DNA of 51,795 bases from a virus: the IMG/VR virus record IMGVR_UViG_3300047201_000017, positions 1 to 51,795 of that record; one strand, given 5' to 3'. Position numbers and translations under genes: made by a program. Of this stretch, positions 32,869-40,458 are shown piece by piece (the stretch's first letter is position 1; each line of letters opens with the position of its first letter). Below the pieces are notes generated by a model that searched no databases, was not told where the DNA came from, and saw only the letters and a list, made by a program, of their open reading frames with translations.

Positions 32869-34074
32869 TTACCACTCATCAGTTTCTTTCTCATGCTTCT
32901 TCTCTTTGAGTTTGTACGCTTCCGACTTTACGATCATGTCAACGAGGTTTTCCTCCATTCGCCATTCCAATCCACCGTTCTCCATTCTGCGTTCCATCAT
33001 GGATAATGCTTCCATCTCTTCTAAGTAATACGTGGCTGTACTATGTGGCAGACATAACCGTTGACATATATTGGTGTGCTTTGACCACTGGTTATCAAAA
33101 TAGTCACCATCCCACATCATTTGTATAATGGTTCCTCGAATAGGATGGATACTATCATGGGCAATCTTGGCAAGTATTCTATATATATCCGTATCAATTG
33201 TCTTCTTGTCTTGCACAAGAGCAATTCCACATGCAAGGTTCTTTAGTTGTTGTGCTAACCTCGCAGGTGACTCTATCTCTGGCATATAGTCCATGACCCT
33301 TGTGAACCTGTTTCTCGACACGTTGGATCGGCACATGGAAACGTAATCGCATAGGTTAATGAACTTGTCTTTGATGACATTGGAAACGGTAACTACATTG
33401 TTGGCGGGTTGGTCTTCAAATGGGTCTATGAATTGTGACAGGAACTCAGTTACGCAATCCTCTAATTCTTTGCGTATAGTTTCAATCGTTGATGCATTCT
33501 CTTCAGACTTGGCAGCAACCTTCTTCCTGTCCTTGCAGAATATTCTAAAATATACGAACCGTTCACCAATTTCGTGGTTTACAGCGGACTCCTTATAGAT
33601 AGCAGATGTGGTTCCGATAATAAATCCCAAATGTCCTTTCCAGGAGAACCGTACTTTGTTGCCAAACGAACTGTCTACCCGACCATCTGCTATTTCCCGT
33701 ATCTTCTTGATAATCTCCATACGTTTTTCATGTCGTAACCCAAGTATTCCAGAGAACTCCTTGATAGCAATGACTCTAACTCCAGTGTTACTTAGTTCAT
33801 TCAAGAGCGAGTCTTCCCCTTTGGTGTATTTGCCTCCATATCCACTTACAAACGTATTGGGAGTCAGATCTGACAATGGAAATATCTTATTGAATCCAAA
33901 CATGGACTGGATTAACTCGGTCTTGCCACTACCCGAAGGGCCAATGATATATAAGTTGACAGGATTTTGGTCAAGCAAGTTAGATACAACACATCCAAAC
34001 ATTGCATCTAGTACCTCATCATTAGACAGTATGAAATGCTTATTGAATAGTTTCTTTACTTCTTGGAGTTTGAT
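32869..34074 (-). CDS. AAA+ ATPase with C-terminal winged helix, replication initiator/helicase-like
   Basis: Up to 401 residues. Walker A is GPSGSGKT, with IKEFSG later and a C-terminal winged-helix-like segment (NICQRLCLPHSTATYYLEEMEAL). The first in-frame ATG (34002) would start just 19 residues before Walker A. The upstream sequence (ETIKLQEVKKLFNKHF...SNDEVLDA) is protein-like and should belong to the ATPase. The only candidate starts there are ATC (34074) after GGGGG, or a +1 slip from the previous gene. Architecture fits a replication ATPase. No other helicase was found. Confidence 0.75.
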   Translation of the reverse strand: MKLQEVKKLFNKHFILSNDEVLDAMFGCVVSNLLDQNPVNLYIIGPSGSGKTELIQSMFGFNKIFPLSDLTPNTFVSGYGGKYTKGEDSLLNELSNTGVRVIAIKEFSGILGLRHEKRMEIIKKIREIADGRVDSSFGNKVRFSWKGHLGFIIGTTSAIYKESAVNHEIGERFVYFRIFCKDRKKVAAKSEENASTIETIRKELEDCVTEFLSQFIDPFEDQPANNVVTVSNVIKDKFINLCDYVSMCRSNVSRNRFTRVMDYMPEIESPARLAQQLKNLACGIALVQDKKTIDTDIYRILAKIAHDSIHPIRGTIIQMMWDGDYFDNQWSKHTNICQRLCLPHSTATYYLEEMEALSMMERRMENGGLEWRMEENLVDMIVKSEAYKLKEKKHEKETDEW

Positions 34075-34207
34075 TGTTTCCCCCTTTTAAGTTATTAATA
34101 ATTTCAATCAATTCCAATACCACACGTTTGTCATAGTCACACTCTGAATGGTCTTTGACAAACTGCTTGAATTGGTCTATTTTCTCTAGGCTAATTTTTG
34201 GTTTCAT
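34040..34207 (-). CDS. Small charged protein preceding the ATPase
   Basis: 55 residues with a strong GGAGGAGC site directly before its ATG. It is helical (LEKIDQFKQFVKDH) and ends LKGGNNQTPRSKETIQ. Its 3' part overlaps the ATPase frame in the +1 register; the codons TTA AAA GGG GGA contain a G5 run at the frame junction. The protein may exist alone and, by a +1 slip, as an N-terminal extension of the ATPase. Confidence 0.6.
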   Translation of the reverse strand: MKPKISLEKIDQFKQFVKDHSECDYDKRVVLELIEIINNLKGGNNQTPRSKETIQ

Positions 34208-34458
34208 GCTCCTCCAAAATGGTTTCTGCTAATGAAGTTTGCGTATTGGGGGCACAACTTCATTTCGGGCACGGGTAGTTTATTTCCGTTATATTTACGA
34301 CTCGACTCGTTTCCAAATCGCCCTATTGACTCCATAACTCCCGAAGAGCATTTACTCCGGCCTAATTGCTGCTTACCGTTCATGGATAGGGATGCTCCCA
34401 AATTGTTTTCAATTGGGTTTGTGGTTCTAACGGATTTTATCTTATCCTCCCAATGCAT
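34204..34458 (-). CDS. Hypothetical basic early protein
   Basis: 84 residues, basic and low in known motifs (contains SMNGKQQLGRSKCSSGVMES). Its stop overlaps the next start in an ATGA. The ribosome site before ATG 34458 is weak (TAGG), while a GGGAGG lies just inside the gene, so the true start may be slightly downstream. Function unknown. Confidence 0.5.
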   Translation of the reverse strand: MHWEDKIKSVRTTNPIENNLGASLSMNGKQQLGRSKCSSGVMESIGRFGNESSRKYNGNKLPVPEMKLCPQYANFISRNHFGGA

Positions 34459-34518
34459 AGCCTAATCGCCCCAAATTTCCGAGAAGGATGTCCTTCAACA
34501 GAAACCATTTCAAAAAAG

Positions 34519-35658
34519 TTATTTAACCATGCAAATGACATCCTCAAAATCAATTCTTGGAGATCCTTTCTTTTCGGCTAGTCGCCTAAAGAAAGACTTT
34601 CTTTCAGTGATTATCTTCTCATCTTCTCCAAACAGATTCCCTTTTGTGCCGTGATCCTGTATCAATGAGGCTTGATGCCAACAGACAATCTTAAATCCTA
34701 CCGATTCGCATAGGGTTGCCCAACGATCGGAAAATGGAACAATTTGTTTATTATTTATATAATTTTTCGTTACCCATATCGCATGACCTCCTGGTTTCAA
34801 TAGGTCATAGCATCCCTGCACTATTTCTTTGCTTGCCTGCCAGAAGGTATCACCGGAAGTGTTGCCGAGGTTGTTTAAATCATCAGAATAACTTCCAGAT
34901 AGACCGTCAAGGCTAATATTTTTATGTTTAAGACGATCATGCTTACAGTTAGATTTTGAAAGGTCCAATCCGTGACCAGAGGATGATATCGCATTTTCAT
35001 ACGGCGGACTACTCACCACGGCATCAAATTGACCCTCCTTCATGGAACCGAGTTGTCCGGGTGATTGACCATAAGGTCTTTTTATATTTGCATAACCCTC
35101 ATCTAATTTTTTCTTCCAGGAAGGTCTGTAGTTTGGGTTATCGGGATTCCCTCGATCATTACTTGTCATGTGGGTTTGCTCTACTGGAGTTTGAGCATAA
35201 GGCGGACTTGATACAATTAACCCCGCTTCCGAGCGCCTTTTGCCCATATTTTCTGCCTTAAAAGAGTCATTCCTATTTATTTCCAATAACTTAGAAAGAG
35301 CGCCTTTTAGATTTCTTGAATCCCCCTGAATAATCCTTGCCGTCCCCAAATTCGGCCAATCCCTGAACTTGCGATTCCAAAGGTCAATGTTCTGCTGGCC
35401 TAACTTTACGAATTTAGGCTCCAACTCTATCCCGATCCAATTTAGGCCATTGATAAGGCTATGGAGGGCACCAAGGGCAACCCCCCCAAATGGATCAATT
35501 ACTGTATCTCCAGCTTTCACCCACCCCATTTTTAAGACGTGGTCATAGATTTTGCCTATTAAAGCACAAGAAAATTTGGCTGGATGGCAAAACGCCTCTG
35601 GTACTATGTTCCCTTGCCAACCGCTGGTATAACATCCATTCCAAATGTCTTTATTCAT
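34519..35658 (-). CDS. DNA methyltransferase with two SSPPY motifs
   Basis: 379 residues. The order is HPAKFSCALI (motif X region), DPFGGVALG (SAM-binding motif I), then two copies of the catalytic motif IV, SSPPYAQTP and SSPPYENA. The X-I-IV order fits an alpha/gamma arrangement of N4/N6 amino-methyltransferases. Two SPPY motifs are unusual for a single domain. It probably protects phage DNA from restriction. The 85-base structured RNA at 35677-35761 lies just upstream in its leader. Confidence 0.85.
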   Translation of the reverse strand: MNKDIWNGCYTSGWQGNIVPEAFCHPAKFSCALIGKIYDHVLKMGWVKAGDTVIDPFGGVALGALHSLINGLNWIGIELEPKFVKLGQQNIDLWNRKFRDWPNLGTARIIQGDSRNLKGALSKLLEINRNDSFKAENMGKRRSEAGLIVSSPPYAQTPVEQTHMTSNDRGNPDNPNYRPSWKKKLDEGYANIKRPYGQSPGQLGSMKEGQFDAVVSSPPYENAISSSGHGLDLSKSNCKHDRLKHKNISLDGLSGSYSDDLNNLGNTSGDTFWQASKEIVQGCYDLLKPGGHAIWVTKNYINNKQIVPFSDRWATLCESVGFKIVCWHQASLIQDHGTKGNLFGEDEKIITERKSFFRRLAEKKGSPRIDFEDVICMVK

Positions 35659-35676
35659 CTTTAGTCTCTAAATAGG

Positions 35677-35761
35677 TAGCAAGCACAGAGCCTAGTTGGT
35701 AAGGAGGATGAACCAACTTTGGCTAAAGGATAGCCAGGTGGGAATTGCTCTATGCTTGCTA
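35677..35761 (-). ncRNA. Structured three-way-junction RNA in the methyltransferase leader
   Basis: On the minus strand this region folds into an outer 15-base stem (TAGCAAGCATAGAGC with GCTCTGTGCTTGCTA), in which one C-A mismatch on the plus strand becomes a G-U pair. It encloses two perfect hairpins: TGGCTA/TAGCCA with loop TCCTT, and AGTTGGT/ACCAACT with the 11-base loop TCATCCTCCTT. The loops resemble the anti-Shine-Dalgarno sequence CCTCC. The structure ends 18 bases before the methyltransferase ATG, so it may be a cis-regulator or a trans-acting RNA. No known RNA family was recognised. Confidence 0.6.
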
Positions 35762-35764
35762 TAG

Positions 35765-35938
35765 TTAATATTCATTAACTTCTCTACGTTGAACATAATT
35801 ACACTTTAAACAGTATCGTTTTTGCCAATATCTTTCATCTTTAATTGGATTTTCGTATTTGGTAAATAATTCGGTTGTATAAATATATCTTACTAAGGCA
35901 TATTCTTCCCACTTACTCCACTTATGAAATATACACAT
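35765..35938 (-). CDS. Small HKWSKW/zinc-ribbon protein
   Basis: 57 residues from ATG 35938 (AGGAGG at six bases), not the earlier ATG. Starts CIFHKWSKWEEYA and contains a CLKC pair followed by QRREV, much like the DUF1660-type gene at 30945. Probably a paralogue in the early operon. Function unknown. Confidence 0.7.
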   Translation of the reverse strand: MCIFHKWSKWEEYALVRYIYTTELFTKYENPIKDERYWQKRYCLKCNYVQRREVNEY

Positions 35939-36031
35939 TGGTTTCCTCCTATACATGCCTTGATATTATTAACTATTTTATTATGCCTAATACAATTACC
36001 CTACTTTATAATAAAGTCTTGAATTTAAGTC

Positions 36032-36253
36032 CTATGGTACATGAGATTTTGTCATCTTTTTAAGATAGTCATGGTCATTTTTCTTCCATACACCATTTTT
36101 AAGAAACATGTCACAATCATCTGGGTCTTTGCATTTGCCAAAAGCTCTATGCCTGTCAAAATTGCCAACAGTAGAGAAAGTACGATGGCAAATCGTACAA
36201 TGAGCATAGTGTAAACTTCTCCACTTTTCTTTACATTTAATGCAATATCCCAT
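36032..36253 (-). CDS. FDxHR-type zinc finger protein
   Basis: 73 residues from ATG 36253 (AAAAGG upstream). Contains C..C near the start (CIKC), then HCTICHRTFSTVGNFDRHRAFGKCKDP. The NFDRHRAFGKC segment is the FDxHR zinc-binding motif of small phage proteins. The C-terminus is Lys-rich and may bind nucleic acid. Confidence 0.75.
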   Translation of the reverse strand: MGYCIKCKEKWRSLHYAHCTICHRTFSTVGNFDRHRAFGKCKDPDDCDMFLKNGVWKKNDHDYLKKMTKSHVP

Positions 36254-36267
36254 TATTATTAGCCTTT

Positions 36268-36435
36268 TCAAATATGTATTTCGTATATCTCCCCTTCTTC
36301 ATAGGATCTACGATGGTCACAAATTGCCACACATGTTGTACCATCAGATAAATCAAACACATCAAGAATCTCTATTTCATGGTTGTCAATTAACTGTTTT
36401 AACTCTTCAATATTCTTAGGTTTTTCTGGTGTCAC
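36268..36435 (-). CDS. Small hypothetical protein, GTG start
   Basis: 55 residues. GTG 36435 is preceded by AAGGAAATTA and shares a base with the previous stop (TAGTG). Acidic, with IEILDVFDLSDGTTCVAICD in the middle. Function unknown. Confidence 0.6.
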   Translation of the reverse strand: MTPEKPKNIEELKQLIDNHEIEILDVFDLSDGTTCVAICDHRRSYEEGEIYEIHI

Positions 36436-36938
36436 TAATTTCCTTCCCTTTTGATTTGGAAAAACTTAACAAAACGTGAAAGTATCCAATCCTCCAACTC
36501 ACTCCTTTTAGGCTGGTAATAAACAGGTATTCCTAAACGAACTTCAATACTTACAAGTGATGCTCTAACTGCAACGGGGTTCATGTCGCTGAACTCCTGC
36601 CAGCATTGGGACTCGTATTCGGTACCCTCAACCACTAACCACTTCCTTTCGTACCCTTGTAACCTCTCCAGTTCCTTCTTAAATCGCTCTCTTTCTACTC
36701 CTAATGATAAGTACAGGTCAGACAAAGACTTTCTTTCTATGGCTATTTGGTGCTCGAATCCACGTATAGAATAATCACCGCTTTCCAACTTATCTCTTGT
36801 AATAAGTAATCCTTTTGGCGGCTTCTTAAACAACCGATCATTCTCACGAGTGTCTATTACCAAAACAAAGTCCTCTGGATACTTTAGTTTTAAGTCTGGT
36901 CTGGTTCCAATTAACTCGTTCTTGGTTTTAATCCTCAG
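36435..36938 (-). CDS. ERCC4-type nuclease with a CTG start
   Basis: 167 residues from CTG 36938, with AAGGAG six bases upstream, directly after the preceding TAA. The nuclease begins LVIDTRE, with GDYSIRG, IAIERKSLSDLY and ERFKKELERL, the ERCC4 catalytic pattern (D-Tx, ERKSLxD). Starting at TTG 36863 would place the catalytic IDTRE at the very N-terminus with no ribosome site, whereas the extra 25 residues read as protein (PDLKLKYPEDFVLVIDTRE). Probably a structure-specific or recombination nuclease. Confidence 0.75.
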   Translation of the reverse strand: MRIKTKNELIGTRPDLKLKYPEDFVLVIDTRENDRLFKKPPKGLLITRDKLESGDYSIRGFEHQIAIERKSLSDLYLSLGVERERFKKELERLQGYERKWLVVEGTEYESQCWQEFSDMNPVAVRASLVSIEVRLGIPVYYQPKRSELEDWILSRFVKFFQIKREGN

Positions 36939-37142
36939 TTATATCTCCTTTAATTTAACAGTTTCCATTAGATAAATACAACCATCTCTATCTATTTTAA
37001 ATTTAAAGAGATAACCATCATTTACTTGGATATATGTTGTTTTAAACCACAAGAAAGGATACATCCACCACTTAATTTTACGACGGTTAATATCTTCTTT
37101 GCTAAAAAGATAGTTATAGTAAAATGGATTATCATGTTTCAT
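36939..37142 (-). CDS. Hypothetical aromatic-rich protein
   Basis: 67 residues, AAAGGAGATATAAT upstream. Rich in Tyr, Trp, Phe and Lys (WWMYPFLWFKTTYIQV), perhaps membrane-peripheral. Its stop directly abuts the ERCC4 start. Function unknown. Confidence 0.65.
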   Translation of the reverse strand: MKHDNPFYYNYLFSKEDINRRKIKWWMYPFLWFKTTYIQVNDGYLFKFKIDRDGCIYLMETVKLKEI

Positions 37143-37143
37143 A

Positions 37144-37602
37144 TTATATCTCCTTTATCCAATCTTCCCCGTTCCATTTCTTATGGAATTTTTTGTGATA
37201 CACGAAGATAAGCCAGAGTTGTTCCATTGATTTTGGTATGTATTTATTGATTTTAAAAAAGTTATAACAAAATTGACGTAAGACGACTACTTCTTGAAAC
37301 ACATTTATAAATGGACCAAGAATCTCTTGTAACTGGTCCTGACGAGGAAGCCAAATGTCTTTATCGTTTATATATCTACCTGTGACTACTTTGTAATTGT
37401 GCCTACTTGTAGTCTTTGTTCCACAGTCTGAACAATACGCTCCCCTATCATATTCACTAAGGCAATTCTGGCAATAAGGACAAAATACTTCAATCTCAAT
37501 GTAAGCAGCGAAATTCTCACATTGATAATCCATTTTATAATAAAGTTCTTGAATTTCCTTTGCTTTGTGGCACATCTTTATGTAATCATTTCCACAATCC
37601 AT
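37144..37602 (-). CDS. Hypothetical zinc-ribbon early protein
   Basis: 152 residues with AAAGGAGATTTGAT upstream. Begins DCGNDYIKMCHKAKEIQELY, a start common to small phage early proteins. Zinc ribbon CPYCQNC...CSDCGTK at about residues 41-62. The C-terminal half is aromatic. Function unknown. Confidence 0.7.
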   Translation of the reverse strand: MDCGNDYIKMCHKAKEIQELYYKMDYQCENFAAYIEIEVFCPYCQNCLSEYDRGAYCSDCGTKTTSRHNYKVVTGRYINDKDIWLPRQDQLQEILGPFINVFQEVVVLRQFCYNFFKINKYIPKSMEQLWLIFVYHKKFHKKWNGEDWIKEI

Positions 37603-37603
37603 A

Positions 37604-37795
37604 TCAAATCTCCTTTAGTGCCTTTACAACAAACTCCTTGAACTTGTCTTTGGATATGGAGTTATCGTGAATTCTTACATCCTCACATAAATCAATAAGA
37701 CAAGATGTAATGTAATATAGGTATGCATCTTCTTTGTCTTTTTGTTTGTTACAATAATAATCTTCACCTGCAACTTCTAGACCATTGTTTTCCAT
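37604..37795 (-). CDS. Small acidic early protein
   Basis: 63 residues, GGAGGCAAAGTA upstream. Acidic with one Cys pair-like stretch (CLIDLCEDV). Shares a base with the previous stop. Function unknown. Confidence 0.6.
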   Translation of the reverse strand: MENNGLEVAGEDYYCNKQKDKEDAYLYYITSCLIDLCEDVRIHDNSISKDKFKEFVVKALKEI

Positions 37796-38079
37796 TACTT
37801 TGCCTCCTTTCCATAAACCTTTTGGATGTAGTCTTTCAATGCCTCTTTAGTTGGTTCGACCTCGGATTTAGTTATCCCATATTTTAATTCATATTTATCC
37901 CAAACCTCCTTAATTGGATCAACCTCAAGGTCAACTCGACGATAGATGGGGTAATGAGTTAATATACAGTCATGTTCTTTTACTATACAAAAATCATTAA
38001 ACCCCATATACCATTCATTAACATTTGGTTTCCTTACTACTTCCTTCCCATCCTCAATTACTGGCAGAAAAATAATCAC
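37795..38079 (-). CDS. Hypothetical early protein, GTG start
   Basis: 94 residues; GTG 38079 has GGAGG seven bases upstream. Overlaps the neighbouring genes at both ends. The product has a mixed composition and a KEALKDYIQKVYGKEAK end. No family recognised. Confidence 0.65.
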   Translation of the reverse strand: MIIFLPVIEDGKEVVRKPNVNEWYMGFNDFCIVKEHDCILTHYPIYRRVDLEVDPIKEVWDKYELKYGITKSEVEPTKEALKDYIQKVYGKEAK

Positions 38080-38636
38080 GATTGACCTCCTTCAATCTGT
38101 CTTTTAATTTCCATCACTTTAAACTCAATCACCCATACCCAAGGATTCGATTCCCACGCTCCTTTTCCATTTAATTTATCCCAATATTGTGCAAGTCTAT
38201 ACAGTGGATCTTCCTCGCCATCTGAGTGACCTATCCAACCAAACCCTTCCTTTTTAGCATCTTCTTCGCTGATCTCCTGCAATCTCTCTATTCCAATTCT
38301 AATGATTTCCAAGGTAATTCGAGAATATTTTCGAGGCATAAGGATGGAGGGTTTCCATGGTTCCCCGTTCATATCGGGCTCTGTTGCTCGATAGGCCACT
38401 CCTTCGCCCTGGGTTCCATTCCATGTTTCTTTTACCCGAAGTCGATTACCTGGTTGACCGTAAGGACATTTAATCTCAGTACCAACAATTAATTCACCTG
38501 GATCTCTCCATAGTCCTCTATTGAAATATGGATTTCCTTTTGGTTGTGGTTTCAATATCCTCCTGGTCATCGTTTTCTGGCCTTCTAGGATTGCTCTTAC
38601 CATTGGTCCGCTAAAAATGATTGGTCTTTCTTTCAT
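38076..38636 (-). CDS. ASCH-type phage morphogenetic/early protein
   Basis: 186 residues. The pattern KERPIIFSGPMVRAILEG.KTMTRR, CPYGQPGNRLRVKETW, YRATEPD, and KPSILMPRKYSRITLEI...ERLQEISEEDAKKEGF is the conserved core of the widespread phage ASCH-domain protein. ASCH domains have an RNA-binding fold related to PUA. The exact role is unknown. Overlaps both neighbours by four bases. Confidence 0.85.
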   Translation of the reverse strand: MKERPIIFSGPMVRAILEGQKTMTRRILKPQPKGNPYFNRGLWRDPGELIVGTEIKCPYGQPGNRLRVKETWNGTQGEGVAYRATEPDMNGEPWKPSILMPRKYSRITLEIIRIGIERLQEISEEDAKKEGFGWIGHSDGEEDPLYRLAQYWDKLNGKGAWESNPWVWVIEFKVMEIKRQIEGGQS

Positions 38637-38872
38637 GTCTCTAAATCCTTTTTAATTCTTTCCATTCTTTCTACATCAATCCCGCCTAAAAGCCAGCCGG
38701 TCAATGGAGGAGGAACAACATTCAATTCAAATACCCTGCATCCTTTCCAAATATATTCGTCCACGGTTCCTTCACCTTTTCTCATTATATTTAGATTTGG
38801 GTTATGGTGCATTCGATGATAATAAATTGATCGAATCTTTTTTATATGTAATCTCTTTTCTTCTTTGGTCAT
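38633..38872 (-). CDS. Small basic early protein
   Basis: 79 residues with TTGGAGACATAAA upstream. Basic N-terminus with a HRMHH-like cluster, then PPPLTGWLLGGIDVERMERI. Coupled to the ASCH gene by an ATGA overlap. Function unknown. Confidence 0.65.
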   Translation of the reverse strand: MTKEEKRLHIKKIRSIYYHRMHHNPNLNIMRKGEGTVDEYIWKGCRVFELNVVPPPLTGWLLGGIDVERMERIKKDLET

Positions 38873-38898
38873 TTTATGTCTCCAAAATAACTATCTTC

Positions 38899-39210
38899 TT
38901 AATATTTGAAAAAGTTTATTGCTTCGTCTAAACTGGTTAACCAAATATAAATACCTCCAAACATTTGAATGTCCTCTTTGAATTTTATTTGATATGGAGA
39001 TAATTTTCCCCCAGGTCTTTTAATTTCTATCCAAATAACCTTTCCATTTTTGATAGCAGTCAAATCCGATAATCCTTTATGGCTTCCCATGGATTGTTGA
39101 TTTCGAATGATGAACCATCCTGTCATTTTAAGATAATCCCGGACTTGTTTTAAAATGTCCGATTCTTTCAATTTGATAGGTTTTGATCTATATTTAGAAT
39201 ATGGTTTCAT
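38899..39210 (-). CDS. VRR-NUC family nuclease
   Basis: 103 residues with AAAGGAAATGAA upstream. The pattern ILKQVRDYLKMTGWFIIRNQ, GLSDLTAIKNGKVIWIEIKRPGG and LSPYQIKFKEDI is the VRR-NUC core, with catalytic residues D in SDLT and E.K in EIKRP. Such single-domain nucleases act in phage recombination or repair, probably on branched DNA. Confidence 0.85.
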   Translation of the reverse strand: MKPYSKYRSKPIKLKESDILKQVRDYLKMTGWFIIRNQQSMGSHKGLSDLTAIKNGKVIWIEIKRPGGKLSPYQIKFKEDIQMFGGIYIWLTSLDEAINFFKY

Positions 39211-39359
39211 TTCATTTCCTTTAATAAAACACTCGGTATAATAATCACCTTTTTTAAATATTCTTCATAGTGCATTAGACAATACCAATGATGATTTATT
39301 CCCACGATGGCTTGCTTTTTACATTTTTTTCTTTCACATTTGTGATCTTCTGGTTTCAT
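39207..39359 (-). CDS. Small Cys/His-rich protein
   Basis: 50 residues, sequence EDHKCERKKCKK...HHWYCLMHYEEYL, a likely compact zinc knuckle. ATGA overlaps exist at both ends. Function unknown. Confidence 0.65.
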   Translation of the reverse strand: MKPEDHKCERKKCKKQAIVGINHHWYCLMHYEEYLKKVIIIPSVLLKEMK

Positions 39360-39571
39360 TTTTCTTTTTTAATCCTAAATCCTTTCACGCTGAGAAAGGA
39401 ATAAGTTTGAGATTTACACAACACTTTCATATTTGGTATCCAAACGCTAACCATTGGATATTCCCCAGTAGTGTGAAATTTAAAATCCAACACTTCTAAC
39501 CAATGTGGACTTTTCCAAAGATTTGGATCTTCGATAAGTGCTTCCATTTGAAATGTAGATAGTTTTCTCAT
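39356..39571 (-). CDS. Small hypothetical early protein
   Basis: 71 residues, start coupled to the preceding gene. Mixed composition with Trp and Phe (LWKSPHWLEVLDFKFH) and a Lys-rich end. Function unknown. Confidence 0.6.
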   Translation of the reverse strand: MRKLSTFQMEALIEDPNLWKSPHWLEVLDFKFHTTGEYPMVSVWIPNMKVLCKSQTYSFLSVKGFRIKKEK

Positions 39572-39825
39572 TTTTTTATAGGAACTCCATAGCTCTTCTC
39601 AACCCAATTTTGTTTTTGGTTTATTACATTCCTGGCATCTTCGGCTTTTTGAAGTTCATTTACTTGCGCATTAGTTTTCCTTTGTTCCTCTACAATATTC
39701 CCTCTATCCCACCATTGATAGGTGATTAAAGAAGCCGTTAATAAAATACAGCAGGCAATAAGAATGTAATTAAGTAACGTAAATCTCCTTGCCGGGCATT
39801 GAGTTTGAAGGATTTGACATTTCAT
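39568..39825 (-). CDS. Single-span membrane protein
   Basis: 85 residues. Residues about 17-38 form a membrane span (LLNYILIACCILLTASLITY), followed by a helical, charged region (Q/E/K-rich). Overlaps both neighbours by four bases. Possibly acts at the inner membrane during early infection; function unknown. Confidence 0.65.
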   Translation of the reverse strand: MKCQILQTQCPARRFTLLNYILIACCILLTASLITYQWWDRGNIVEEQRKTNAQVNELQKAEDARNVINQKQNWVEKSYGVPIKK

Positions 39826-40028
39826 TTATCTACCTCTTGTATGATCACCTTGACTACTTTATCTTTTATATGATTGGACTTTATAAGTTTTTGTTTTAAA
39901 CTTTCCGCTTCATATCTAGATGAAAATACTACCTCTGCCAGAAAACCATTCTCCTGTTTAAATGCAGCAAACCAGGAAAAATTATCTCCTTTATCAGTTC
40001 TTTTGACGGCCCATCCTTTAGATTTCAT
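39822..40028 (-). CDS. Small basic protein
   Basis: 68 residues with TTGAGGTGAAAA upstream. Lys-rich, beta/alpha-like alternation (GDNFSWFAAFKQENGFLAEVVF). Function unknown. Confidence 0.6.
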   Translation of the reverse strand: MKSKGWAVKRTDKGDNFSWFAAFKQENGFLAEVVFSSRYEAESLKQKLIKSNHIKDKVVKVIIQEVDK

Positions 40029-40036
40029 TTTTCACC

Positions 40037-40210
40037 TCAAATTAAATCCCAAAAGTTTTCATTAATAAGTTTTTGGAACTTTGGTTCTAAATCCTTATTC
40101 ATTGTTTTTTTCAATAGTTCTGAGCCCTTTTTGCATAAATCAAATGGATTATTCATACATTGAGGGCATTCATCAAGATGGTCGTGGAAATTTTTAATTA
40201 GATCTGTCAT
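40037..40210 (-). CDS. Small anti-sigma-like zinc-knuckle protein
   Basis: 57 residues, GAAAGGATAGAAA upstream. The motif FHDHLDECPQC matches the HxxxC..C zinc-binding start of anti-sigma zinc-finger proteins. No further anti-sigma features are seen. Possibly targets a host factor; unproven. Confidence 0.6.
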   Translation of the reverse strand: MTDLIKNFHDHLDECPQCMNNPFDLCKKGSELLKKTMNKDLEPKFQKLINENFWDLI

Positions 40211-40245
40211 TTTCTATCCTTTCTCAATCGCATTGGAAGAAATTA

Positions 40246-40458
40246 TCAATTTTTTAATACCCCACACGGTTTAGACAAATCTATTACTGTTCCCCCGAAT
40301 GTTTCTGCCATTTCTATGGCTACTTTAATAGCCAATATTTTACAGTTCAGGCAGACAACATATTTCCCTTGGCGTTCTAAAGGGAAATTTGAGGGGCTTG
40401 ACCCACACTGTCTTGCTCCACAAATATCACATCCTTCGTGTCCACATTGGTATTTCAT
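40246..40458 (-). CDS. Small Cys-rich zinc-binding protein
   Basis: 70 residues. Cys residues in CGHEGCDICG, then VVCLNCK, are compatible with a two-pair zinc ribbon. ATGA-type overlap with the next gene. Function unknown. Confidence 0.65.
   Translation of the reverse strand: MKYQCGHEGCDICGARQCGSSPSNFPLERQGKYVVCLNCKILAIKVAIEMAETFGGTVIDLSKPCGVLKN

Noticed and set aside
34073-34090. Classic -1 slippery heptamer GGGAAAC before the ATPase
   Set aside because: The heptamer is in the correct register, but a -1 shift leads to a stop after a few codons; the ATPase frame needs +1.
34232-34465. Plus-strand frame opposite the 84-residue early gene
   Set aside because: It is opposite in direction to the operon, while the minus-strand gene is coupled to its neighbour by an ATGA overlap.
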